A DNA stretch of 64,000 bases from Natrialba asiatica DSM 12278 (GCF_000337555.1 NZ_AOIO01000029.1:1-64000); one strand, 5' to 3'. Counted from the first letter of the stretch, positions 28,069 through 37,916 are shown. Notes: generated by a model not told the origin, from the sequence alone. A program made the numbers and translations.

Positions 28069-29577
28069 TTAGTCCTCGAGAGATACCTTCGATCTATTAT
28101 CTCCAGTCTCGACTGAGTCTGGAGTGGCCGGTTTGTCGTACAGATCCTTTAGCTCAGACTCGACAGCCTGTTCAGTCTCGCTCTTAACATTGTCAGTGCC
28201 ATTCTGATTGGACTCGTCTCGATCCGGGAGTCCAAGCATATCTCTGAGTTCGTCAACACTCACAACCTCCTGTGGCTCTCCAGCGGTCGCAGTGTTGATT
28301 CCCTGTGCAAATTCCTGGAAATCGCCGATGGAGAAGTCGTCCCGCTCAAGGGGGCTCTCGTCGTGACTCTCTTCAATCTTCAGACGGATGCTATTGACGT
28401 CAGATTCAGCGTAACCGAGTTCCTCGGCCTTCCGACGGAGAACAGGTTCGAAGGTGGTTGAAAGTCGCCGTCGTTCCATCTGTACAGTCCGCTCGTACTG
28501 TGGTGACTGCTCGGAGGTAACGTCGCGATTGACATTATCCGTGAATCCAAGTTTGTACTTGGGGACAGGCATCGCAGAGAGAATCTCCTCGACGTACCAG
28601 TCGAGAATCTCCTGGATCTCGGGCACATCGCTCGAGATCGTCTCTACCTTGACATCGCCTGGAACGAAGTCCTTCTGTCCGACTTCCCATTCTCCGTCTT
28701 TGTGGGAGTCTCGATAGTTCTTAATCTCCTCCTCGGGCCAGATTCCGGCTCGAGGATTCGTGATGTCTCCGTTGGGCTCACCGAGCTTGAAGATCCAATG
28801 GGGATAGCCCTTGCTCCTCACTGCTTCCGAGAAATCACCTAACATCTGGTAGAGTTCGTCGATCTCTTTAGAGACGGGTGCGATCGACGAGTTGCCAAAA
28901 ATCTCGCTTGTGTCTGGATCCTGAACGAGTTTGACGACATCGTTTTGAGACAAAAAGACGGTATCCTTGTCGTCGAATGGGCCAGTGAGAGCACCATTAG
29001 CCCACTGTCCATATGCAGCTGCCTCGCCTCTATGGCTAAGATTGATGCCGTCGAGTTCAGTATCGTCAGGTCGGATCAGCACGGCCTGATTCTCGTAGGT
29101 ATAGGCTTGCACAGTGGAGGGGTTGAGAAGCCGGAAACCCCAGATTTCGTCCTCACTCTCGGCCTTGGGGACGACTTCGACGAGTGCTGTCCCACGAACC
29201 TCCTGCTGCACAATCGAACCATCGAGGATTTCGGAGAAGTCTCGATGACTCTCCCCAGCAATGATGCCAGATTGAGAGAGCCAACTCTCGAGTTCCTTTG
29301 CGAGCTCATCGTTGTCAGCATCGACGCGGTAACCCGGCTCCGTGACATCCTCAGCGTACTGGCGGATCGGAACGCGAACAAGTGGACACGTCTGATATTG
29401 CTCCCAGTATCTCTCGAGATCACCCTTGTTGGGTCGGATCGATCCAACATCCGCCCCAAGACTGTACAGCGCGTACTCTCCACGTCGATTCTCTGTCTGG
29501 ACGTCTGGATCCCCGTGACTGAGTAGGGACTCAGCGACACCCCTTGATGCGCTCGAAATCCGATCTCGAAGGTTCAT
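28069..29577 (-). CDS. Portal protein
   Basis: A 502-residue protein following the large terminase. Typical portal elements: WEQYQTCPLVRVPIRQYAED (clip/wing entry), FRLLNPSTVQAYTYE, DVVKLVQDPDTSEIFGNSSI (the conserved G-x-S-x-I/L segment about 235), and the helical stem QMLGDFSEAVRSKGYPHWIFKL. The acidic C-terminal tail (about 440-502) is not conserved in portals generally. It forms the dodecameric DNA gate at one vertex. Its ATG is preceded by GTCGCA with a 3-base gap. Confidence 0.88.
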   Translation of the reverse strand: MNLRDRISSASRGVAESLLSHGDPDVQTENRRGEYALYSLGADVGSIRPNKGDLERYWEQYQTCPLVRVPIRQYAEDVTEPGYRVDADNDELAKELESWLSQSGIIAGESHRDFSEILDGSIVQQEVRGTALVEVVPKAESEDEIWGFRLLNPSTVQAYTYENQAVLIRPDDTELDGINLSHRGEAAAYGQWANGALTGPFDDKDTVFLSQNDVVKLVQDPDTSEIFGNSSIAPVSKEIDELYQMLGDFSEAVRSKGYPHWIFKLGEPNGDITNPRAGIWPEEEIKNYRDSHKDGEWEVGQKDFVPGDVKVETISSDVPEIQEILDWYVEEILSAMPVPKYKLGFTDNVNRDVTSEQSPQYERTVQMERRRLSTTFEPVLRRKAEELGYAESDVNSIRLKIEESHDESPLERDDFSIGDFQEFAQGINTATAGEPQEVVSVDELRDMLGLPDRDESNQNGTDNVKSETEQAVESELKDLYDKPATPDSVETGDNRSKVSLED

Positions 29578-29598
29578 ATATGCGACAAAACTGCAGAT

Positions 29599-31140
29599 TC
29601 AGTAGCTGTACAATCCATATCCTGCTTCCTCGTGGGCTCTTTCCGTTCGTAGCGCCCAACACGCAAGCGCCATTGCGTCCACAAGATCGGGGGATCGTCC
29701 CATCGACGATGTCTTCTTTAATTCCTTCTTCGACGTCGCGTTCCACGCCTGTGACGATCGTGTCGACTTCTCCGTGAGCTCGATATGTCTTGAGGCAGAT
29801 CGCAACTCAGACGCAAGGTCGGACTGTGGCTCGATCGCACCACTCTCAAGCCATTTGTCGATTGCACAAAGCGCCTCAGTACGCTTGTTGTGGTACTTGT
29901 GAGGCTCTATAGCATTCTCCGAACTCTTGAACCGCGTAACGTTGTATGAGCGATTGAGTTCATCTGCAATACCTGATCCTTCACCGACAGCGTCGACGAT
30001 AACTGGCGTCCGATTATCTTGGATGTTCTGCTCGATAAGGCGCTTATTGACAGAGTGATCCCCTGGACTCTCGACATTCTCGAGGACGTCGACTCGAGAG
30101 GGGGTGATGCCGACTACAACTGTCCGGTCGCCCCCTCCCCGCGCTATGTCGACGCCGATTGCATCGTAGTCGGGCGTGTAGTGGGGATTGATCCCGTCCC
30201 AGCGATCCTCTGCACGGGCTACACCCTCAGGATAGAACGGGCGGACAGACTGTGCACCATCTGGCGGGAGAACGCCTAGCCGTCGTCTATAAAAGCGCTC
30301 GTCGTATCCCGACTCCTCGACGTAAGGGATCCCAGTATCAGGATCCGTTTTAATCATCTCGAGCGACTCCTCGACGCCAGGGAATCCCTTGTTCGGATGC
30401 CAGGCGTCGAAGTCCGCCACCACTTGGTCGAGGTCGACTAATCCAGGGATTGGTTTCCCCTCAATCATTCCTGCCTCGAGTTGAACATTGTGACTCTCGA
30501 ATGACGAGAAGTGGATCACTTCCCATCTATCGCTCTCCATTATCTCGTAGAAGCTGTTGGATTCGTCGTATGGTGGATTCCCAATGGCGATGCACCGATC
30601 GCGACTATCCGTCACACTCGAGAGGGCACTATCGAAATGTTGGGCAGAGAGATCCGGCTTGTCGCACTCATCTAAAATGCAAAGCACCCTTTCAGCGTGT
30701 CTCCCCTCTAGATTCTCAGGGTACCGACCTGAGATAGCTTTCCAATATCGCTCGGCGTTATCCTCGAACTCGAGACGGGGAGGAGAGTGCTTCATCTTTC
30801 CTGGAAGAGGAAAACCCCTGTTTCGAGCACGCTCGAGAAGCGATCGCATCGATTTAAAAACCGTCTCCTCAAGGATCTGGTAAGATCCAGACGTCATAAT
30901 CCCGATCGCGTTCGGGTTAGTGTAGATCCAGGCTAGGTTAAGGATGGCAACTGTGTACGATTTACCGGCTCCATTGGCCCCTATGACAGCGACATACCTA
31001 TCCTGGGTGACGGCCCGGAGGAGCTTCTTCTGTACCTCCGCTAGATCGACCCCAAGGATGTCGTCTGCGAACCGAACATAGCGATCTTCGCCAGAAATAT
31101 ACGGGTCGAGAGGATGGCTACTCGCCTCTTCAGCAGACAT
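29599..31140 (-). CDS. terL: Terminase large subunit
   Basis: A 513-residue packaging motor. ATPase: Walker A GANGAGKS (residues 54-61), Walker B LCILDE (about 152-157) followed by coupling motif SVTDSRDRCIAIGNP. Nuclease: acidic residue in YDAIGVDIARGGGD (about 325-338), then PVIVDAVGEGSGI (about 385) and LVDAMALACWAL near the C-terminus. The RNase H-like nuclease resembles that of other terminases. Small subunit precedes and portal follows, the normal order. GTCGCAA precedes the ATG. Confidence 0.92.
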   Translation of the reverse strand: MSAEEASSHPLDPYISGEDRYVRFADDILGVDLAEVQKKLLRAVTQDRYVAVIGANGAGKSYTVAILNLAWIYTNPNAIGIMTSGSYQILEETVFKSMRSLLERARNRGFPLPGKMKHSPPRLEFEDNAERYWKAISGRYPENLEGRHAERVLCILDECDKPDLSAQHFDSALSSVTDSRDRCIAIGNPPYDESNSFYEIMESDRWEVIHFSSFESHNVQLEAGMIEGKPIPGLVDLDQVVADFDAWHPNKGFPGVEESLEMIKTDPDTGIPYVEESGYDERFYRRRLGVLPPDGAQSVRPFYPEGVARAEDRWDGINPHYTPDYDAIGVDIARGGGDRTVVVGITPSRVDVLENVESPGDHSVNKRLIEQNIQDNRTPVIVDAVGEGSGIADELNRSYNVTRFKSSENAIEPHKYHNKRTEALCAIDKWLESGAIEPQSDLASELRSASRHIELTEKSTRSSQAWNATSKKELKKTSSMGRSPDLVDAMALACWALRTERAHEEAGYGLYSY

Positions 31141-31180
31141 TTGCGACGATGAAAACTGCAGAAATTAGCCTAGAACAGAG

Positions 31181-31621
31181 CTATTCGTTGTCAGATGCAT
31201 CCTTTGCATTGGAAATCCGCTCCATCCAACCGGACTCCATTGCGTCAGCCTTGCGCGTCTCGGGGTTCTGCTCGAGTAACCCCAATTTCTCGAGTTCCTG
31301 GGTAGTATCACGCATCAACCGAGAATAGGCCTTGTTGGCCCGATCTGCAGCTTCGTCTCCACTCTGGACGAGATCTTCCTCCAAAATGTACTCGTTAGCT
31401 CGCGATCGCTTGACAGCATCGACTGCTGCGTTTCGGATCGCCTCTCGTTCATAGGCACCGACAGTGCCATCGATTCGATTCATCAAGTCGGTACTGATGT
31501 CGATCACGAGTTTCTTCTCGTTGTCCGACAGACGCTGGAAGAGCTTCGATCGATCAGAATACAGTCCATGTTTCTCGGCATTCCCGTTGTTCTCGGGTGC
31601 TCCACCATTATTCTCAGTCAT
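31181..31621 (-). CDS. terS: Terminase small subunit
   Basis: A 146-residue helical protein just upstream of the large terminase. Visible: an N-terminal Asn/Gly-rich tail with NAEKHGLYSDRSKLF, a pattern common in haloviral and phage small terminases, and a long charged coiled-coil-like middle (EREAIRNAAVDAVKRSRANEYILEED). I use the Met at 31621. It recognises viral DNA and recruits TerL. Confidence 0.78.
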   Translation of the reverse strand: MTENNGGAPENNGNAEKHGLYSDRSKLFQRLSDNEKKLVIDISTDLMNRIDGTVGAYEREAIRNAAVDAVKRSRANEYILEEDLVQSGDEAADRANKAYSRLMRDTTQELEKLGLLEQNPETRKADAMESGWMERISNAKDASDNE

Positions 31622-31638
31622 TTGTATTAAAACTCCCA

Positions 31639-31755
31639 CTATTTGCCTATATGTGCCCGATCGACGTGGTTATAGAGCAATTCTACGTTCTCGAACAGGC
31701 TCTCGCAAAAGGGACACTGTTCGAAGGGATCGGCGTCGACGTCGTCTTGCTTCAT
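31639..31755 (-). CDS. 38-residue C2H2-type zinc-finger protein
   Basis: A tiny frame translating to a protein with CPFC (Cys14, Cys17) and HVDRAH (His30, His35): a C-x2-C-x12-H-x4-H finger. It fills most of the gap between the HNH gene and the small terminase, stopping 18 bases before the chosen terS start. Tiny single zinc-finger proteins are common in haloarchaea and their viruses. Too short for statistical support on its own; the metal motif is the main evidence. Confidence 0.6.
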   Translation of the reverse strand: MKQDDVDADPFEQCPFCESLFENVELLYNHVDRAHIGK

Positions 31756-31784
31756 CAGAAATACGGTGTATAAGAGCTAGAGCA

Positions 31785-32102
31785 CTACTCAGACTGGATC
31801 TTAGTTCGCTTCGTCCGGGGGTGAAGCCCGTCGATCTCTCCATCACAATCTCCACAGACGGAGACAAGATTTCGATTCTCATCTTCTCCAGATGGATCGA
31901 TCTTGTGCACTATGAGATCTCCATCAGCATCACAACGAACACAGGCATTGTCATCGCGTTCAAGAACGGCTTCTTCGAGATCCGAGTACTCAGGCCCGCC
32001 CTGACTACCCTCCTCTTCAACAGCGTCACAGTAGCGCTGATGAGCAGGCAGTCCTTGCTCCTTGAACGCCTCTCCACAATACTCACATTCGACGTCGCTC
32101 AC
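31785..32102 (-). CDS. HNH endonuclease with N-terminal zinc finger
   Basis: A 105-residue protein beginning at GTG. Residues 6-25 form a finger (CEYC, then HQRYC). Residues about 54-92 are an HNH fold with CVRC, LIVHKIDP (the catalytic His) and CGDCD. HNH nucleases next to terminase assist cos/pac cleavage in many tailed phages, so a packaging role is likely. Start overlaps the stop of the membrane peptide gene (GTGA), so they are coupled. Confidence 0.82.
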   Translation of the reverse strand: MSDVECEYCGEAFKEQGLPAHQRYCDAVEEEGSQGGPEYSDLEEAVLERDDNACVRCDADGDLIVHKIDPSGEDENRNLVSVCGDCDGEIDGLHPRTKRTKIQSE

Positions 32103-32248
32103 TCCTCACCACCCTCGGCTTCCTTTTTCTCTTCATGAGCTCGAAGGAGGAGTAATCCCACCCCATAGACGAAGATCGAGAAGAGGAGAATGATACGGCC
32201 GATTCCTTTGATTTCCCAGTACCGTTCCGTCTCGACAATCGACTCCAT
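32099..32248 (-). CDS. 49-residue single-span membrane protein
   Basis: A frame too short for most gene finders, translating to a protein with one membrane helix (residues about 15-35, GIGRIILLFSIFVYGVGLLLL) flanked by a charged N-terminus and an EEKKEAEGGEE tail. The stop overlaps the HNH start, supporting reality. Function unknown; candidates include a lysis-related peptide. Confidence 0.55.
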   Translation of the reverse strand: MESIVETERYWEIKGIGRIILLFSIFVYGVGLLLLRAHEEKKEAEGGEE

Positions 32249-32259
32249 AAATCTATGAA

Positions 32260-32562
32260 TCATACTTCAGGTGCAAGTCCAAGCTGTGTGTTCGTCTCGA
32301 CGCTGACGACATCGTCCACTCCCTCATCGAAGACAGCTTCGAGTTCTGCAGAGTTCAGATCAACTTTTGTTGCGACATACGACGCGTCACTCTCGTCGAG
32401 ATGGTCGACATCGTCAGCGATTGATCGAGCAGTCACCTCGACGATCGCGAGCTCGATCTCGTCGTATGAGTCGAATTCACTGAGTCGCACCGGGACAGTA
32501 ACAGTATAGGTATTGATCTCGAAGCTGTCCAGTGGCGAGTCCTCAGTCTCGTTAGTCTGCAT
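32260..32562 (-). CDS. Hypothetical late-operon protein
   Basis: A 100-residue acidic protein, unrecognised. It has a beta-rich first half (FEINTYTVTVPVRLSEFDSYDEI) and a helix (IELAIVEVTARSIADDVDHL). The pattern resembles the next upstream gene (87 residues), also beta then helix with an NTQ segment, so the two may be distant paralogues. GTCGCAT precedes its ATG. Confidence 0.6.
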   Translation of the reverse strand: MQTNETEDSPLDSFEINTYTVTVPVRLSEFDSYDEIELAIVEVTARSIADDVDHLDESDASYVATKVDLNSAELEAVFDEGVDDVVSVETNTQLGLAPEV

Positions 32563-32584
32563 ATGCGACGGCTCCGAACCAGTA

Positions 32585-32848
32585 TCAGTTGTCGATTACA
32601 GCCGTCTGCTTGCCCTCCTGGGCGAGTTTCATCTCGTACTGGTAGACATCAGCCAGGAGCTGATCAATCAGTGTGTGATAGATATCTGCGTCTTCTCGAG
32701 CAATTCCGATGATCGTCACTTCGGCGTCGACATCAAACTCCACCTGTGTGTTCGGGAGTTCCACCGCGCTGTAGAAAATCTCTCTTGACACTCGACGATC
32801 GTCGCCGAGAACAATAGAAAACACAATTTCTGGATCAGAGCAAATCAC
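32585..32848 (-). CDS. Hypothetical protein, first gene of the late operon
   Basis: An 87-residue protein with GTG start, beta-rich then helical (VEFDVDAEVTIIGIARED, IYHTLIDQLLADVYQYEMKLA). It follows the candidate late promoter at 32878-32892 by about 30 bases, giving a short leader. Unrecognised; perhaps related to the following gene. Confidence 0.55.
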   Translation of the reverse strand: MICSDPEIVFSIVLGDDRRVSREIFYSAVELPNTQVEFDVDAEVTIIGIAREDADIYHTLIDQLLADVYQYEMKLAQEGKQTAVIDN

Positions 32849-32877
32849 TAGTTCGTGTATTCATATACATTCTCGAT

Positions 32878-32892
32878 TAACATAAGACTTTA
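32878..32892 (-). promoter_or_regulatory. Candidate late promoter box
   Basis: On the minus strand TAAAGTCTTATGTTA, matching 14/15 bases of the box at 23398-23412. The CTTATGTTA core would place transcription start near 32856, just before the GTG of the first late gene. Confidence 0.5.
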
Positions 32893-33516
32893 CCACTCTG
32901 TGGATAAAATAAACTTAGAGCTTGGGTGGCCTGTTTGGCTCCAGGCAACAATATTAAGTTACTAGGTGAATTAGAATACAATATATCGGTGTCTCATCCT
33001 CGGAACTCGAGGATATCAACTCTGTCTTCCAACGTCGCACTGTCGCAATCATAGTACGCCCACAGATGCCGAAAGCCCCCTCATCCATCGGGTGTCGGGA
33101 CAGCGGACACAGTCGGAGTAGGGAATTATCCTGAAATACTGGTGATAGTAGCTCTCTAACGAGGGTTCGGCTCGTTTGATAACGGGGATCGACATTCTAT
33201 CTTGAACGTCGATCGACGGACGATGTGGTACGTAAGGGTCGTGGATCCCAATTGGACGAGTTTGCAGCTGTACAGGACGAAACAGAGTTATTGAAAAATC
33301 GATTGTTAGCTTTAGACATGAGCGTGATCTACCTCCAGATTAATCGAATCGAAGCGATCTCCAAGGAGATCGTCGACTCTTTGACTCGCGCTCTTCTGCT
33401 GGCGCAGAAGAACGCTCGTCGGAACCGCAGACGAGATGGGTGCTGTGGTGGAGTGGACAGCCCCTGTAACAGAAAAACTCGTTTAGAACGATCTATCTGA
33501 TTTTATAGTAAGTATT
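32893..33516. other. Region between late promoter and restriction-modification gene
   Basis: No confident gene. A rightward frame 33225-33500 (91 residues, GTG start) contains a plausible amphipathic helix (VIYLQINRIEAISKEIVDSL) but ends in Arg/Cys-rich sequence and lacks a clear promoter, so I do not call it. A hairpin TCTTCTGC/GCAGAAGA with a 4-base loop lies at 33392-33411. The sequence TGTCGCAATCATAG near 33037 resembles the start-linked GTCGCA motif but precedes no frame. Confidence 0.4.
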
Positions 33517-36500
33517 CTATTCAAATTCTGGTTCAATTGGTTGGGTAGTCTCAAATTGATTGTTATATCTCCTAATCATCTCTCGATGTTCATCCAATTC
33601 AATGTCAAATAGATCATATACAATACCATCAATTTCCGACTCGAGATCGGCAATACTCGTACATTCTATCATCTCCTGATCGTTTACCAATTCATCAAGA
33701 GCATCTTCAGCAACACAATCTGTTAGTGGGATAGGAACTGAAACAGAGTTATTAGAATTGAGTTCAGTCCCGCTAAGTGCTTCTTTGACGTATTTCGCTT
33801 TTGCTCTGTTGTCAATAATGCCATCATCGATCACTCCATCATCTAGTACGATACTATACTCATCTGAAAGATCAGTTTGTACCACTGGATCAGCCGTATA
33901 TGATGAAGATGGGGTATACGAAATAGTAGTGAACTCTCGGCCTTCCTCACGAGCTGCTGCTATGTACGGATCTGGGAACTGTGGTATTTTGATCTTGAGA
34001 TCTTTTAGATGGAGTATGTCTTCTACAAGGCTCTCGAGCTCTGCTTCTTCCTCCCCTGATGGGCGAATCACTGGCCATTGTGAAGTATGATCCTCTATGT
34101 ACCGATAGGCCTTGCCAGCATGTACTCTTGAGTGTTGTTTGTGATAGAATTCAGTAAGTGCTGAATTGAGGACACCTGCGATAACATATCGATCCTCCTC
34201 TGGGAGGAGGATTGCATAGACACTAACGTTGTGAGGTGCCATGATCCCGCTATCATCGAAACTGAGTTTATTATACTGAACGAGATCACCTGTCAATATC
34301 TTCGGCTTCGGTAATATTTCAATATTTTTCCTATACATAAACCGATACCACCAGAGGCTTTCTTCTAAGTCATCAACCCTTTCTGGATTCTCATTCAGTA
34401 TATTAGATAACTCTTGATAATCATTAGAATCTAAAGTCGTATTTTTTAATTTGTCCTCGTCAACAATGTCGAATTTTATAGCTAATTCCTCATGAATTTC
34501 TTGACGCTCACCTGATTCTTCAGATAATGTTTCCAGAACGTTTATGTCTGTGAAATAATCCCATGTATGTGGATACTTCTCTGCCAATGATGTAGGTTCA
34601 ATCAACTCTGCCTTTTGCTCCCCTTGGATATATGGTATAAATACTAATCGATTACTCCAATTTGGTAACCATCGATCGGCATCTTCTCCGGTAATGTCAA
34701 TTTTAAGTAGATCTGTCTCGACCGTATATGTCCTATCTATATTCTTTGGAGATATTGTTAATTGATTTAATTCATGGAGCTTCTCTTTTGCAATACCTAT
34801 GGTGGGTTCAACGACATATACTCCATCACCACTTGTTTGTACTCCAACTCGAACATTATCGCCGACTAAGTTTGGTGCTGCCTCTGGTTCGTTATTCCTG
34901 ATAACCAATTTATCACCTAATCGCATCTCCATCTTAGACTCAATGCGATCAATTAATTCGTATTCGCTAGGTGGCGATACTGGCCAGATGTCTGCCAGTG
35001 GCAGATGTCGAGTTAACGGTATTCTCCCTTGTTGACTTTCGAATGTTTCGCTGTATTCTTCAGTTGCGACTCTGTCTTCTCGAACCCAGACACGATCTTG
35101 GAACCGAGACGAGTCAATAGTGAAGAAGTCAATTGTATCGGTTGGCTCTCGTGAACGGATTTTCTCGACAAGGTTGGAAATATTGCCGTCCCAATCACGA
35201 ACCCTCGTAGCTGAGATCTCGTGTTGGTTTGTGAAGGAGCCATCTTCGATGAAGGACTCCCAGTCATCATTGTCGAATGCCTTCTCAACTGTGATATGAC
35301 TCGAATAGTTTGTTGCATCGTCAAATAATTGGTAATCAGTAAAGTCAATAATCTCCTTGATGTTATTTTTCGCGAGAAGCCCGCGTATTTCCTTTCCGCC
35401 TTGGTTTGTAAGGTATCGATTAGATACAAGAAAACCAAGAGTGCCCCCTTCGCGCAGCATCCCTAACCCGCGTTCCATAAACTGGAGATACGGATCTGTT
35501 TCTTTCCAAGCTGAGAGATAGAGCCGTTTCATCCTCCAATCGTGTTCGTCGTCAAGCTGTTGGCTTTGTTTGGCGACCCAAGGTGGATTTCCGACAACGT
35601 AGTCATATGGCATTTCGTTCTTGAGAACCGCTCCAAGTACAACGTCCTCAATCAATTTGAGTAGACGCCCGTCGTTATACTCTTCTCTGAGTTCACGTAC
35701 TGTTTCAAGGAACTTGTTTGCTGTATCGTAGAAGACACTGGAAATTTGATCGACATTATGGACACGATCAAAATAATCGTAGAAGAATGGTGCGAGATCA
35801 GCCTGTTCAATCGAGTATTCTTCATCTTCTGCATAATCCTTGACAGCGTCAAAGACTGCGCAAAGGGCAGTAAAGTAATCACCTCGTTCTCCAACTTCGT
35901 TTCCAGTCCGCTCTTGGACATGGCTAAATGTTGGAAACTCAAAATCCATTGGTTCGAACTCACTGTCACTTCGGACAGGGAGTTTCATCGTGAATTCAAC
36001 AACATCATCAGCATAGTTCGTCTCTAGTGTCGCATTCCCTGCTGGTGCTTGTGACTCGTCAACTAATGAGTCTGTTCGGAATATCGGGAGTCGATGTAGC
36101 ACGAGATTTGGTTCCATCTCGATTGCTTTCTTATACTCCTCAAGAATCTCGAGCATAAACCGAATCTGAGCAAGTACAACTGCAAATGGGTGAATATCAA
36201 GGCCGACAATGTGTCCTCCATTACAGAGATCCTGTAGTTCACTGGGGAGTTCTTCGTCCTCAACCCCATCAAGATACGTGTCGAGGGCCGACATTAGGAA
36301 TGTACCTGAACCACAGGCCGGATCAATGAGCCGACGATATTGCGCATCTTCATCATAACCCGTTGAATCGATAATATATTCGCATAAGCTCGGTGGGGTA
36401 TAGAATTCACCGAGCGTCCGTCGTGTCGTTGGATCAAAATATTGTTGGTAGAGTTCACCTAGAGGGTCCCCTTGGACAGTAGAGAAATCGAACCGAGACA

Positions 36501-37659
36501 TCGTGATGGTGAACTCAACAAGGCTCAATCCGAAGTTTTCGATTTCAGACGGCCAATCTTCCTCCACGATTTCTCGAGAGGACATCCCTTCTAACTCTTC
36601 TGCTGGCTGAGTCCACCAATAGTAGATGTCCTGTTCGAATACTGATTCAACAAGTTCATTCCTCATTTGGCCCATTAGGCTATGTCCTGCACGTATATGA
36701 GCAATTGGTGGGATATTCCCCCGGAAATTGATTGTCTCCTCTTTAATGTGCTCAGAGATACTCACATTGGGAAAATCATAGTCCTCACAAGCCTTAGCTA
36801 GCATCAACCGTCCGAGGAAGGATTGGACTGTCTCGACGGCAAACATCACTTTGTATTTATTCGAGGCGCTACCTGCAATCTCCCGCCACGGTTTGGGCAA
36901 ATCATACCAACCAGGGCCAGAACTAGAATCAGAATCTGATTTTGAGGAGTAGTATTCCAGCCAGAACTCGTATGCATCTCTTGGGAAAGTGTCTTCATCT
37001 GTCGGTGAATAATCCTGTTCCAAATAGTACTCGAGAAGTTCGTACGTCTGTTCAAGCATCTCATAGAACAGCGTGCCCTTCTCTAATCGGAAGGTGTCAA
37101 GGAACTCTTTTTGCCCCACCCTTTCGCCATCGACTAATTCACCGACAGACACTGGATCAGAAGTCTCAAAGTACGAGTCGACTTCCTCGGTTGTCGTGAA
37201 ACTGTAATTTGGTTTCGATAGACGCTCAAGTTCTACGATTTCCTCATCAGAGGCGTTATCCAGTCGGGTTCGGTATTTTCGCTGACATCGGTTTCGATTT
37301 CCGCGTTCGTAAAGGATGAGTTCCTTACCATCAGTAAGAATCCCAAAATTAGCGCTAAGTGGAACAACGTACTGCTCCCAGAGTTGATCTTGATGACTCG
37401 CTAAGTCTTCATCACGAGATGGTTTCTTGAACTCGACTACGAATATTACATTTCCGTATTTGTCTTTCGCAAAATAATCGGGCCGATCTCCACCAACAAT
37501 ATGGTTTTCTGAACGGACATCAAGTGGTATTCCTTCATAACCTAATTCCCGAAAGAAATTATTGTCTGTAAAGACATCTGTTACTTCACTTTCTTCTAGA
37601 TCAATTTGCTGTTGTACACGCTCGTAGATATTCGTCAGAGTCTCCCCTAGAGATGGCAT
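33517..37659 (-). CDS. Type IIG restriction-modification enzyme (Eco57I-like)
   Basis: A 1380-residue single-chain enzyme. N-terminal PD-(D/E)XK nuclease: RPDYF (Asp61) and VVEFKK (Glu76, Lys78). Adenine methyltransferase: motif I DPACGSGTF (about 446-454) and motif IV NPPW (about 690-693), with FYTPPSLCEYI before motif I as in gamma-class N6-adenine enzymes. The C-terminal half holds the target-recognition region. It would methylate and cut at the same asymmetric site without a separate HsdS. AT-rich relative to host genes, indicating recent acquisition. All key residues present; likely protects the lysogen against other viruses or helps hold the provirus. Confidence 0.88.
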   Translation of the reverse strand: MPSLGETLTNIYERVQQQIDLEESEVTDVFTDNNFFRELGYEGIPLDVRSENHIVGGDRPDYFAKDKYGNVIFVVEFKKPSRDEDLASHQDQLWEQYVVPLSANFGILTDGKELILYERGNRNRCQRKYRTRLDNASDEEIVELERLSKPNYSFTTTEEVDSYFETSDPVSVGELVDGERVGQKEFLDTFRLEKGTLFYEMLEQTYELLEYYLEQDYSPTDEDTFPRDAYEFWLEYYSSKSDSDSSSGPGWYDLPKPWREIAGSASNKYKVMFAVETVQSFLGRLMLAKACEDYDFPNVSISEHIKEETINFRGNIPPIAHIRAGHSLMGQMRNELVESVFEQDIYYWWTQPAEELEGMSSREIVEEDWPSEIENFGLSLVEFTITMSRFDFSTVQGDPLGELYQQYFDPTTRRTLGEFYTPPSLCEYIIDSTGYDEDAQYRRLIDPACGSGTFLMSALDTYLDGVEDEELPSELQDLCNGGHIVGLDIHPFAVVLAQIRFMLEILEEYKKAIEMEPNLVLHRLPIFRTDSLVDESQAPAGNATLETNYADDVVEFTMKLPVRSDSEFEPMDFEFPTFSHVQERTGNEVGERGDYFTALCAVFDAVKDYAEDEEYSIEQADLAPFFYDYFDRVHNVDQISSVFYDTANKFLETVRELREEYNDGRLLKLIEDVVLGAVLKNEMPYDYVVGNPPWVAKQSQQLDDEHDWRMKRLYLSAWKETDPYLQFMERGLGMLREGGTLGFLVSNRYLTNQGGKEIRGLLAKNNIKEIIDFTDYQLFDDATNYSSHITVEKAFDNDDWESFIEDGSFTNQHEISATRVRDWDGNISNLVEKIRSREPTDTIDFFTIDSSRFQDRVWVREDRVATEEYSETFESQQGRIPLTRHLPLADIWPVSPPSEYELIDRIESKMEMRLGDKLVIRNNEPEAAPNLVGDNVRVGVQTSGDGVYVVEPTIGIAKEKLHELNQLTISPKNIDRTYTVETDLLKIDITGEDADRWLPNWSNRLVFIPYIQGEQKAELIEPTSLAEKYPHTWDYFTDINVLETLSEESGERQEIHEELAIKFDIVDEDKLKNTTLDSNDYQELSNILNENPERVDDLEESLWWYRFMYRKNIEILPKPKILTGDLVQYNKLSFDDSGIMAPHNVSVYAILLPEEDRYVIAGVLNSALTEFYHKQHSRVHAGKAYRYIEDHTSQWPVIRPSGEEEAELESLVEDILHLKDLKIKIPQFPDPYIAAAREEGREFTTISYTPSSSYTADPVVQTDLSDEYSIVLDDGVIDDGIIDNRAKAKYVKEALSGTELNSNNSVSVPIPLTDCVAEDALDELVNDQEMIECTSIADLESEIDGIVYDLFDIELDEHREMIRRYNNQFETTQPIEPEFE

Positions 37660-37916
37660 ATAGGGGGACTCGTGTAGGTTTACTTCAAAGTTGCTCTGTC
37701 GGCGTCAAATCGATAGTGGTAGGGAATAGAATTCTACCACCACTGATGGGACTTATCGATTAAGACGGGTCCTGCTAGCCGTCAATAGAGTGGGTTTGGT
37801 TTAGATTTTGGTTGACACAGAGAGTGAGGGGAGGGGGTTTCCAGGCCAGTGTAGGCCAGACAGATGCCACCCCAGTCGTTGACAAGTGGACGCCAGCCGT
37901 CAATATTGATAGTCCA

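Noticed and set aside
31464-32138. 224-residue plus-strand frame opposite small terminase and HNH genes
   Set aside because: Overlaps three better-supported genes on the other strand; composition not protein-like.
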